A stretch of 26,032 nucleotides of DNA, taken from IMG/VR virus record IMGVR_UViG_3300046817_001002, positions 1 through 26,032 of that record, one strand, 5' to 3'. Made by a program: the position numbers and the translations under genes. The notes below the pieces were generated by a model. The model was given only the letters and a program-made list of their open reading frames with translations, was not told the origin of the DNA and ran no database searches. Below are positions 16,274-23,051 of the stretch, piece after piece (the stretch's first letter is position 1; every line of letters begins with the position of its first letter). The stretch comes from a virus.

Positions 16274-16476
16274 ACCCCCACCCCGGCCGCCGTTTCATCG
16301 CCGTCGATCAGCATCCCCAGCCGCTGCACCGCTGCTTCCGCGTGTAACTTTGCGCGCGCCATCTCCCGGCGGCATTGATCGTCGTTCGCGGCCAGGGCCG
16401 CAGACGACAGCATGCTCGCCGCGTCGCAGAGCTCGATGGTCGTCAGGGTCAGGCGCCTGTTTTCGGTCGGGGTCAT
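16270..16476 (-). CDS. Small helical phage protein, 68 aa
   Basis: Starts MTPTENRRLTLTTIELCDAA and is helical throughout (SSAALAANDDQCRREMARAK, AEAAVQRLGMLID). ATG 16476 has GGAG 7 nt upstream. Its first codons and ribosome binding region are nearly repeated at 17246, in front of the PAPS-reductase-like gene (see findings). Function unknown. Confidence 0.6.
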   Translation of the reverse strand: MTPTENRRLTLTTIELCDAASMLSSAALAANDDQCRREMARAKLHAEAAVQRLGMLIDGDETAAGVGV

Positions 16477-16488
16477 GCTGGCACTCCT

Positions 16489-17208
16489 TCATTGCACACA
16501 GACACGGCACTTTAGCCGTCCGATCGCGTCCACCCGGGTGTCGCGCGGGACCCAGCCGGTTTCAAACTTGATGCGCAAATCTTTGAGCGCCGCCGGCTGG
16601 GTATCGCGCGCTGGCGAACGAAAGGTGTGACCGGTGTCAGCCTCCCACTGCTCCCCCTCGAGGTAGCTCGGGAGGTCGTCGCGCCACAGCTCGTGCCACT
16701 CGATCAGACGCTGGAAGAAACACAGCTTGCAGTCGGTCCTGATCGGGATTGCCTGCTGCCGATCGGCGAGGAACCGCCGCACGTCGGCCAACCCCATGCC
16801 CGCCTCGCGCAGCGGGAAAATCATCTTGACATCCAGCACGTCTTGGTAATCGCCGCCCTCGCGTTCCTCCTCATCGGCGCGCAGGCCCACGTAGAACCGG
16901 GCGGGTGCATGTTGCAGGAGATAGGCGGCGAAGGGTTCAATCTTGAGGACGCGCGTGCACCACCGCTGCCGCCAATTTGGCAGCGCGTTCCACTGCTCCA
17001 CCAGTCCGGCCAACCCACCCTGATACATGATCGGCAGGATCGGGCCGATCCGCCCGGCGAGGGCACGCATGTGCGCGAACCAGGCCGCCGGCTCGTTCCC
17101 TGTCGGCGTGCACACCCAGGTAAATTCAACATCGGGCTGCGTCTCGCGCAACAACAGCGCCATCGCCACGCTGTCCTTACCGCCAGAGATTGCACCAATG
17201 TGTTTCAT
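16489..17208 (-). CDS. PAPS-reductase-like PP-loop ATPase (adenine nucleotide alpha-hydrolase), 239 aa
   Basis: The PP-loop AISGGKDSVAMALLL (Ser8-Gly-Gly-Lys-Asp-Ser13) binds ATP and usually activates a substrate by adenylation. QRWCTRVLKIEPF (Cys84) and GLRADEEER (108-116) are motifs of the phage PAPS-reductase/DndC-like group. Two CxxC pairs, Cys160/Cys163 (CKLCFFQR) and Cys234/Cys237 at the C-terminus, may bind zinc or an iron-sulfur cluster. Family members act in sulfur transfer or nucleotide modification; the phage substrate is unknown. It lies next to a cytosine methyltransferase, so a role in nucleic-acid modification is attractive but unproven. ATG 17208 overlaps the stop of a 13-codon ORF as ATGA. 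Confidence 0.8.
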   Translation of the reverse strand: MKHIGAISGGKDSVAMALLLRETQPDVEFTWVCTPTGNEPAAWFAHMRALAGRIGPILPIMYQGGLAGLVEQWNALPNWRQRWCTRVLKIEPFAAYLLQHAPARFYVGLRADEEEREGGDYQDVLDVKMIFPLREAGMGLADVRRFLADRQQAIPIRTDCKLCFFQRLIEWHELWRDDLPSYLEGEQWEADTGHTFRSPARDTQPAALKDLRIKFETGWVPRDTRVDAIGRLKCRVCVQ

Positions 17209-17246
17209 TTCACGTAGCGCAGCCCCCGGCTCTCGGTCGGTGTCAT
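17205..17246 (-). other. 13-codon chimeric mini-ORF (leader or recombination scar)
   Basis: MTPTESRGLRYVK, with AGGAGAG upstream of ATG 17246 and its stop overlapping the PAPS-reductase-like start. The N-terminal half and its ribosome binding region resemble the start of the gene at 16476 (MTPTENRR); the C-terminal half repeats the last residues of the DNA polymerase (RGLRYVK), including the following AAATGAAA. It could be translated and couple expression of the next gene, but it most simply marks past recombination. Confidence 0.5.
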
Positions 17247-17263
17247 GATGGCACTCTCCTGTT

Positions 17264-18355
17264 TCAAAATGGTTCGCACTCCATCCACGCCTTCACGAAC
17301 TCCGCCGCGACGACCGGATTGATCGCGTTGCCGTAGGCGCGCAGCTTGGCCACGTCGCCGGGACGCCGTTGAGCCAGCGGGAAAATTCCGGGTTGAGCAG
17401 GCCGGCGCTTGCCGTCGAGGCAGTCGATCCATTCAAGCTCGCGCCAGGGATCGCGGGGGCCGCGAGCCACGCCTGACGACCCAGCAGCGCGTTCGTCTCC
17501 ACGTTCGGCGTCGGCGTGTCCTTCCAGTCGCGCGCCGATGGCGTCGCCCAGCCCGCCGTGTGAACCTGCACCCGCAGGACATTCGGATCGCGCGCCGCTT
17601 CCGCCGGGCTCACACCCGCGTGCTTCCCGTCCTGCGAGGTCGGCGTGCCCCAGCCCGCCAGCCGTGTCGTATCCCCCAGACCAAAGCCCGTCGTTCCTCC
17701 GCGAGGACCGGCATCGGAATGCCGTGGCGTCGGCCACCCGGCGAGCGCTGCCGTCTCGTTGAGATACAGCGGTACTGAGTTCTGGCCGTTCGATTTGCGG
17801 AACGCCAGTCGCTTCGTCATCGTCTCTTCGTTGCTTTTCCGCTCGACTGACATCGGCGTCGGCCACCCAGAAGAGCCGCTGCCTGATGTTCGGTGCGCCG
17901 ACGCCCGCAGAGCACAGATCGGCGGCCCCGACGGCATATCCCAGCGCTTCCAGGTCAGCGCGTACAGCTCCGAGCCACTCCCGGCCAAGGCGGCTTGCAA
18001 CTTGTTCCCCAATGACGACTGGAGGGCGGCACTCCGCGACGAGGCGACGGAACTCGGGCCAGAGGTGCCGGTCGTCGGCAGTGCCTTTTCCCTGCCCGGC
18101 GACGCTGAAGGGCTGGCAGGGGCAGGAGCCGGTCCAGGCGGGGCGATCGTCCGGCCATGCAGCACTTCGAAGAGCGTGAGACCACAGGCCGAGGCCGGCG
18201 AAGAAGTGGCATTGCGTGTATCCACGCAGATCGACAGGCGCCACGTCGCGGATGCTGCGTTCGTCGACATCGCCCGGCACAATAAGGCCGGCAGCAACGA
18301 GGTTGCGCAGCCACCCCGCGAGGTATCGGTCGTTTTCATTGTAGTATGCTTTCAT
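17264..18355 (-). CDS. DNA cytosine-C5 methyltransferase, 363 aa
   Basis: Transfers methyl groups from S-adenosylmethionine to C5 of cytosine in DNA, probably masking phage DNA from restriction. Motif I is HFFAGLGLWSHAL (50-62), motif IV TGSCPCQPFS with catalytic Cys80, motif VI IGEQVAS (115-121, GEQV in place of the usual ENV), motif VIII IRQRLFWVAD (158-166), motif X YGNAINPVVAAEF near the C-terminus. Between VIII and X, where the target recognition domain lies, there are repeated GxxDA-type segments (VADAD, VADAT, GLGHAD, GLGDA). ATG 18355 is chosen because it overlaps the polymerase stop (ATGA) and gives the family start MKAYYNENDRYLAGWLRNL. A second long frame overlaps almost all of it. 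Confidence 0.85.
   Translation of the reverse strand: MKAYYNENDRYLAGWLRNLVAAGLIVPGDVDERSIRDVAPVDLRGYTQCHFFAGLGLWSHALRSAAWPDDRPAWTGSCPCQPFSVAGQGKGTADDRHLWPEFRRLVAECRPPVVIGEQVASRLGREWLGAVRADLEALGYAVGAADLCSAGVGAPNIRQRLFWVADADVSRAEKQRRDDDEATGVPQIERPELSTAVSQRDGSARRVADATAFRCRSSRRNDGLWSGGYDTAGGLGHADLAGREARGCEPGGSGARSECPAGAGSHGGLGDAIGARLEGHADAERGDERAAGSSGVARGPRDPWRELEWIDCLDGKRRPAQPGIFPLAQRRPGDVAKLRAYGNAINPVVAAEFVKAWMECEPF
17293..18339 (-). CDS. Overlapping 348-aa ORF inside the methyltransferase gene (possible dual coding)
   Basis: Open for 348 codons in the +1 frame relative to the methyltransferase, starting with ATG 18339. Its central and C-terminal parts do not look like random shadow sequence: LGNKLQAALAGSGSELYALT, WKRWDMPSGPPICALRASA, HRTSGSGSSGWPTP, then repeats LAGWPTP, LAGWGTP and TAGWATPSARDWKD, and an end LNPEFSRWLNGVPATW...CAPTATRS. 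I recall this pattern from phage proteins annotated separately in other genomes. No independent ribosome binding site is obvious, so whether it is translated here is open. Confidence 0.35.
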   Translation of the reverse strand: MKTTDTSRGGCATSLLPALLCRAMSTNAASATWRLSICVDTRNATSSPASACGLTLFEVLHGRTIAPPGPAPAPASPSASPGREKALPTTGTSGPSSVASSRSAALQSSLGNKLQAALAGSGSELYALTWKRWDMPSGPPICALRASAHRTSGSGSSGWPTPMSVERKSNEETMTKRLAFRKSNGQNSVPLYLNETAALAGWPTPRHSDAGPRGGTTGFGLGDTTRLAGWGTPTSQDGKHAGVSPAEAARDPNVLRVQVHTAGWATPSARDWKDTPTPNVETNALLGRQAWLAAPAIPGASLNGSTASTASAGLLNPEFSRWLNGVPATWPSCAPTATRSIRSSRRSS

Positions 18356-20532
18356 TTGACATAGCGCAGGCCGCGATTGCCCCTGGCGCTGAGCGGAAAC
18401 CCCTTCGCCCAATCCGGCGCGCCGCACATGATTTCAATTTGCTCGCCGATCGTGCCGCGAAAACCCGGCGGCTCGCAGATGATCTCGTCGTGCACGAGGG
18501 CGATCGGCCGATAGCCTGCACGCTCGAGGCCGAGCATGCCGTGCACCAGCAGATCGCGGCACAGGCCCTGCGCCGCGTTCTCGGTCAGGCGCCCGCCGTA
18601 TGTCTGACCGCGCTGCCACTTCCGGGTCTTGGCGTTGACCTCCATATAGGTCAGCTTCTCGCCGCCATACTTTTCGTTTGGTTCGATGAGAGGCTGCGAA
18701 TACCAGATGCACCGGCCCGACGGCAGGCGCATGCGCAGCCACTTGCCCTCGCGCCGGAACCGGATGTGGCCGATGTGCGTCACGGTGCCAGGCAGCTGCA
18801 CGGCGCCGATCGCCGCCCGGTTCATCTCGCGCCACAACCTGGGGATGTTGGGGAACGTCTCGCGGTAGACCGCGATCGCGCGGTACGCTTCCTCGTCCGA
18901 CAGATAAATGCCGGTCTGCGCGAGCACGGTCTCGCGAAACTTGAACCAGCCCAGCTGATAGCCCGCGCCTAACACGAGCGTCTTGCCGACGAACCGCTCC
19001 TTACTGTCCTTCGAGATCCGGCTGGCGGGGATGCCATACACCTGCGCCGCCATCTGTTCGTAGATCGGCTCGCGGCGGCGGAAGGCCTCGAGCAGGCTGG
19101 TCTCGCCCGCGAGCCACGCCACGCCGACCGCTTCGACGGACGAGAAATCGGAAGCCCCGATCTCGTATCCCTCGCGCGGGATGATGGCGCCGCGCAGCAT
19201 CCGCGAAATCATCTCCAGCGGCGGGCCCCACAGGGCGTCTACGAGCTCCCTCCCGCCGTCGAGCAGCTGGCGGCACTCGTCCCAGTCGGGTGGCACATCG
19301 CGCGGGAGGTTCTGCACCTGCAGACCGTGCGAGATATATCTGCCCGTGTTAGCCCCATGGTAACCAAAAAGGCCGCGCACCACGCCCTCGCCGTCGGCCC
19401 GGTGCTCGATCGCGTCCAGCTTGCGGGTGGATATCTTCCCCGCCTCGTAGCGAACGATCAGGGCCACCCTGGCCGCGCCGGGCAGCTCGCCCGCCAGCAG
19501 GCGCAGGACGTCCCTCCGCCGCAGGTCGGGCAGGTCATCGCGTGGATCAGGCGTGCCCCCGGCGGCCGCCACATCCTCGTCGAGCACCTCGACATCGACC
19601 TCGACCTCTTCCTGCGTTTCAGCGGCGATGCCCGGGTCGGCCGTCGTGTAAACCGGCGGCGTCAGGTCGACGTTCTGCCGGATCAGCCATCGCTTGAGAT
19701 CGGTGACATTGGACGCCTTCTTCACGGCTCCGCCGGTCGTGCGGAGCATGTCCTCGTCCAGCAGCACACGCGCGTCCTCTCCGACCACGCGCGCGGCGCG
19801 AACGAAATCCAGATCGAACCGCACGCCGCGATCGTTGATGATCTCGGTCTCGCGCCAGACGTTGACCTCATCGTCCGACAGCGGGCGCAGACCCTTGTCG
19901 AGGGCACGTTCAACGCGCACATCGAAGCTGCAATAATCCGAGAGGCGGGTCATCCGCTCCTCATCCTCCCACCACGTCACATCTCCACCCGGCAGCACCG
20001 CGCGCGGGCGGCACATGCGGAGCATCAGGGCATGGCCCTGGAGGTCTTTGCGCACGTCCAGGCCCATCGCCTGCGCCGCACCGTCGAGGGCGCCCGGCAG
20101 CGCCTGCGCCCGCGCGCGGGCCATGGTGCAGACCCACCTCTCGATCGGCACCGTCGGCCAACCATATCGCGGGTGCAGGATCAGCAGCAGGATGATCCGC
20201 TCGAACGCCGCGTTGTGCGCGACCACGCGCACATCCGGATCCGCGAGGGCATCGAGATATTTCTGCGGGAGCGGGCGCCGCGCGGGAAGGCCGGGGCGGC
20301 CATCGCAATCGGGTGCGCAGCCCGGCCAGCTACACCTGGAGCCGCGATAACACGGCACGACGCTGTTGATCTGCGGGGCCGGCGGCCGCCATTCGCACGG
20401 TGGCTCGTCTCCGAGAGCGAGGCGAGCCACCGTTACGGATGTGGATGGGTGCGCGGCGTAGATGTAGACGCCGGTCTTGCGCAGATCGACGGTCGAACGC
20501 GTTTCGCAGTCCCAGTAGAGGGACTGCGGCAT
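18352..20532 (-). CDS. Family A DNA polymerase with 3'-5' exonuclease, 726 aa
   Basis: Replicative phage polymerase of the PolA group. Exonuclease motifs: YWDCET (Asp8, Glu10), AHNAAFE (106-111), YCSFD (Tyr200, Asp204). Polymerase motif A is ASDFSSVEAVGVAWLAG (Asp462), motif B SKERFVGKTLVLGAGYQLG (Lys517, Tyr525), motif C LVHDEIICEPP (His681-Asp682-Glu683). No 5'-3' exonuclease domain, as usual for phage enzymes. Two oddities: four cysteines at 61, 67, 72 and 76 between exo motifs I and II, possibly a metal knuckle, and an acidic insertion at about 303-329. ATG 20532 overlaps the upstream TAA by one base; the stop overlaps the methyltransferase start. Confidence 0.92.
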   Translation of the reverse strand: MPQSLYWDCETRSTVDLRKTGVYIYAAHPSTSVTVARLALGDEPPCEWRPPAPQINSVVPCYRGSRCSWPGCAPDCDGRPGLPARRPLPQKYLDALADPDVRVVAHNAAFERIILLLILHPRYGWPTVPIERWVCTMARARAQALPGALDGAAQAMGLDVRKDLQGHALMLRMCRPRAVLPGGDVTWWEDEERMTRLSDYCSFDVRVERALDKGLRPLSDDEVNVWRETEIINDRGVRFDLDFVRAARVVGEDARVLLDEDMLRTTGGAVKKASNVTDLKRWLIRQNVDLTPPVYTTADPGIAAETQEEVEVDVEVLDEDVAAAGGTPDPRDDLPDLRRRDVLRLLAGELPGAARVALIVRYEAGKISTRKLDAIEHRADGEGVVRGLFGYHGANTGRYISHGLQVQNLPRDVPPDWDECRQLLDGGRELVDALWGPPLEMISRMLRGAIIPREGYEIGASDFSSVEAVGVAWLAGETSLLEAFRRREPIYEQMAAQVYGIPASRISKDSKERFVGKTLVLGAGYQLGWFKFRETVLAQTGIYLSDEEAYRAIAVYRETFPNIPRLWREMNRAAIGAVQLPGTVTHIGHIRFRREGKWLRMRLPSGRCIWYSQPLIEPNEKYGGEKLTYMEVNAKTRKWQRGQTYGGRLTENAAQGLCRDLLVHGMLGLERAGYRPIALVHDEIICEPPGFRGTIGEQIEIMCGAPDWAKGFPLSARGNRGLRYVK

Positions 20533-20738
20533 TAATCGGCCGGTGACTTAAACAAACGCGCACGCACGGCCGCGTCTTTGGCTTCAAGCAATTTGCGCAA
20601 CGCCACTGTGCGTTCTGGATTACGTGGTAAAGTAGTGACGATCTGTTCCGCCAGCACGCCAAATAATTGCGATGTTGCCTGCAAATCCGGAGGCAAGTGC
20701 GCATAGGCAAAGAATTGCAGAATGGGTTCCTCAGGCAT
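20532..20738 (-). CDS. Short helical protein, candidate Acb2/Tad1-type anti-CBASS sponge, 68 aa
   Basis: Sequence pattern FFAYAHLPPDLQ, a helix ATSQLFGVLAEQIVTTLP, then NPERTVALRKLLEAKDAAVRA. A short N-terminal strand followed by a two-helix hairpin with an E-x-x-x-A-L-x-x-L-x-x-A core resembles short phage proteins of the Acb2/Tad1 hairpin group, which bind cyclic oligonucleotides and block CBASS or Thoeris signalling. The match is by remembered pattern, not by search. Clear ribosome site GAGGAG before ATG 20738; its TAA overlaps the polymerase start, so it is made in step with replication genes. A neutral replication accessory role is the alternative. Confidence 0.55.
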   Translation of the reverse strand: MPEEPILQFFAYAHLPPDLQATSQLFGVLAEQIVTTLPRNPERTVALRKLLEAKDAAVRARLFKSPAD

Positions 20739-20756
20739 GTGTGAGCTCCTCCTGGA

Positions 20757-21311
20757 TCAGAAGCTGTCGGCCATTTCTTCCGCTTCGATGTCGAAATCCT
20801 TCGACGGGTCGGAGCGGCCGAAGGTGGTGTCGCGCCGCAGGAGCTGGATGTTATTGAGCCCTAACGACACGCCGACCCCTTCCTTCATGTCATAAATGAA
20901 CGGCCGGGCAGTGACCTTCGCCCAGCGACCGGCCCAGAGCTCTTTCGGGTCCGTCACCTCGACCGTCGGATCGAAGCTGACGATGCGCGGCATCTCCGAG
21001 CTCGTGACGTGCACGAAGTGCCAGCCTGGCTCGTATCCTGCCAGGTGCGGCTTCTCGGCGCAGTCCCGCACGACCTGCTCGTGCGTGCGGGCGCGTGTGG
21101 GCCATTTCTTCCGGTCCTTGCCCCACGCCATCTCCTCGAGTTTGATGCACGCCTCGATGATGAACGCGAAATTGTAATCGGGCGGGAGGAGCAGCGTCAG
21201 GTCGTATCTGTTACCCCTCGGCGTTTCCTTCGGCACGAAGATGTTGGGAAACGAAATCCGCCCCGCGCCGATGCGCAACGCGTCGCCGTCCCACTTGGGT
21301 GTCTGTGCCAT
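20757..21311 (-). CDS. DUF2815 protein, probable ssDNA-binding protein, 184 aa
   Basis: Family features: RISFPNIFVPKE near the N-terminus, RYDLTLLLPPD, a helix with acidic residues, the central ARTHEQVVRDCAEKP, and the C-terminal WAGRWAKVTARPFIYDMKE, GVSLGLNNIQLLR. The DUF2815 group has an OB-like fold and is thought to act like T7 gp2.5, coating single-stranded DNA in replication and recombination. The very acidic tail (DFDIEAEEMADSF) is typical of SSBs that recruit partners. ATG 21311 lies 4 nt after the DUF2800 stop; in-frame starts at 21335 or 21359 are possible but overlap the previous gene. The DUF2800-DUF2815-polymerase order is common in phages. Confidence 0.82.
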   Translation of the reverse strand: MAQTPKWDGDALRIGAGRISFPNIFVPKETPRGNRYDLTLLLPPDYNFAFIIEACIKLEEMAWGKDRKKWPTRARTHEQVVRDCAEKPHLAGYEPGWHFVHVTSSEMPRIVSFDPTVEVTDPKELWAGRWAKVTARPFIYDMKEGVGVSLGLNNIQLLRRDTTFGRSDPSKDFDIEAEEMADSF

Positions 21312-21315
21312 GGTT

Positions 21316-22512
21316 TCACTGTTCCTCGGTTTCATTGTTAAATTCCAGGGCCGCGACAACCGTCGCTTCGATCGCCGGTCGCGGGTCGTCGACCGGAACC
21401 AGGGTGGTACCCGGGTCCGTCCATGTGATCAGCTTGTCCCAGCCGGGGGGCTTGGCCAGCCTGACGCGTTTCAGCGCCTTCTCGGCTTGCGCGGGGCTCA
21501 ACAGTTCCCGTGGCGCAAACCGGTTTTCTTCCAAAAGGAATGTTAGTGCATCTGACGCGCGGTCCTCGTCCGCCCAGCGGCGGGTCGATCGCTTGCCCGC
21601 AAGCTTCCAGCCGGGGATCACGGTCCCGCGCCTGGCTTCGCCAAGAGCGTGCGCCTCGACGGCGGCGAGCCAGATCCTGAGCAGGGATGCATGTGACAGG
21701 ATGCGACCCAGCTGCTCAGTCGTGAGATCGGCGGGCAAAGCGGGCAAAGGCAGGCGCTCGTCCAGGGAGCGCTCATCGTCAAATTCGGACGCGGCGACAG
21801 CCAGGGCCTGTTGACGCAGGGCCGGGCAGACCGGTGCGCCCTTGCAGAAGGTGCAGTGATCGCCGGGGATCGCGGCCGCGTCGGGGGCGGTCGCACGTTC
21901 GGCGATTTCGATCAGATCCGCCGCCAAGTCCATCACCTCGTCTGGGGTGAGCTCGGTGGTCTGGATGCTGTTGCGACGCGGCTGCACGACGCAAAGCGTT
22001 ATCTTGTCGATGCGAACGCCTGCCGGCAGGGATTGCACGACGCCGAGGGCGTAACCGGCCAATTGAAAATTGGGGCGGCCGTCCGGGCGGCGCACGGGGA
22101 CAGGGTGACCGCCACCCGTCTTCAGGTCACCGACCCACAAGGCCGGCGGCGACACGATCACCGCGTCTGCCGTGCCCCAGTAAAGGTCGTGCAGGGCGGC
22201 CAGGCTGAACTGGTGCTCGACCAGCAGCTCGCCGCCCAGGAGCTCGTGCGCGGCACGCACGAGGGCCAGCCAGGGCGCGACGATATCCTGCCCGTCTACG
22301 TCGTCGGGCAGCACCCCGGAGGCCTCCTGGCCGCCTTCCAGCGCCTCTGCGGCTGCGGCGTGCAGCCCGGTGCCGCGCAGGGAGTATTCCGTTTCGCGGC
22401 CGGGGCGGCCCTCTTCGAGGCGCATGGACGCAGGGCAACAGAACCGGCGCTCCAGCACCGACATGCCCAACGGCGAATGCCCCCTTGCGGACGATTGGCC
22501 CCGATCAGCCAC
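21316..22512 (-). CDS. DUF2800 PD-(D/E)XK nuclease, Cas4/RecB-like, 398 aa
   Basis: Probable recombination or end-processing nuclease. The N-terminus HSPLGMSVLERRFCCPASMRLEEG matches the family opening (HxxLxxSxxxRxxxCPxS), so GTG 22512 is chosen rather than ATG 22464, which would cut that motif. Nuclease core: RGTGLHAAA (His51), TADAVIV (Asp116), VGDLKTG (Asp129, Lys131) and QLAGYALG (Gln150, Tyr154). Cys220, Cys223 and Cys229 (CTFCKGAPVC) with Cys25 or Cys26 could hold a 4Fe-4S cluster as in Cas4. It lies 5 nt after the upstream stop without an obvious Shine-Dalgarno, suggesting coupled translation. Confidence 0.82.
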   Translation of the reverse strand: MADRGQSSARGHSPLGMSVLERRFCCPASMRLEEGRPGRETEYSLRGTGLHAAAAEALEGGQEASGVLPDDVDGQDIVAPWLALVRAAHELLGGELLVEHQFSLAALHDLYWGTADAVIVSPPALWVGDLKTGGGHPVPVRRPDGRPNFQLAGYALGVVQSLPAGVRIDKITLCVVQPRRNSIQTTELTPDEVMDLAADLIEIAERATAPDAAAIPGDHCTFCKGAPVCPALRQQALAVAASEFDDERSLDERLPLPALPADLTTEQLGRILSHASLLRIWLAAVEAHALGEARRGTVIPGWKLAGKRSTRRWADEDRASDALTFLLEENRFAPRELLSPAQAEKALKRVRLAKPPGWDKLITWTDPGTTLVPVDDPRPAIEATVVAALEFNNETEEQ

Positions 22513-22517
22513 GGGCG

Positions 22518-23051
22518 TCAGGCCACTGCCGGGCGATACTGCTGCAGGGCGGCGTTCGCCGCGTCCTCGATCGCTGGCCAGCTGGTCTGCGGGCAATCCA
22601 TCAGCCGCTTGTTCCCGCCATGCTCGGTCAGGATGGCGATCACGCCTGCAACGCGCTGGGGATGGACATCCGACACGCTCGACAGCAAGGCGCGCATGGC
22701 GGGCTCGGCGAGGGGCTGGCGTCCGGCACCGTCGCCCGCGCCGTTCGCCTTGTCACGCGCGGGTGCCTTGGGTGCTTTGGTCTGAGTGACCTTCGGCTTG
22801 CCTTGCGTGCCCTCGTCAGTGATTGATGGCGACGCAGCGGGCGGGTGGGCTGAGGGGGGGGGAGCCAGGCTTTGCTCGCCCTCGACGCGTAGCGGATCGG
22901 CGGGATCAACCAGGCCCCGATCGAAATCCGCCTCGTTCATCGCCCGCTGCAGGGGTAGGTGCAGGTTCATGTGATGACGCAGCAGCAAAGCTGCCAGCGC
23001 CTCGTCCGAGACCTCGAGGTCGAAGGTCATCGTTATCGTGCCTTTCGGCAT
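22518..23051 (-). CDS. Phage protein of unknown function in the recombination block, 177 aa
   Basis: N-terminal segment (MPKGTITMTFDLEVSDEALA) suggests a short strand and helix; residues 60-110 are a Pro/Ala/Lys-rich linker; the C-terminal part (RVAGVIAILTEHGGNKRLMD, then WPAIEDAANAALQQY) resembles the small helical ending of several phage recombination-linked proteins, of unknown role. GGGAG precedes ATG 23051 by a normal distance. The first 146 nt overlap the end of the helicase gene, an unusually long overlap. Place between helicase and nuclease suggests a part in replication or recombination. Confidence 0.62.
   Translation of the reverse strand: MPKGTITMTFDLEVSDEALAALLLRHHMNLHLPLQRAMNEADFDRGLVDPADPLRVEGEQSLAPPPSAHPPAASPSITDEGTQGKPKVTQTKAPKAPARDKANGAGDGAGRQPLAEPAMRALLSSVSDVHPQRVAGVIAILTEHGGNKRLMDCPQTSWPAIEDAANAALQQYRPAVA

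Noticed and set aside
19327-20535. 402-codon plus-strand frame opposite the DNA polymerase
   Set aside because: Fully antisense to a gene with all polymerase motifs; composition is His/Arg/Ala-rich shadow sequence.
21811-22785. 324-codon plus-strand frame opposite the DUF2800 nuclease gene
   Set aside because: Antisense shadow; the minus frame carries conserved nuclease residues.
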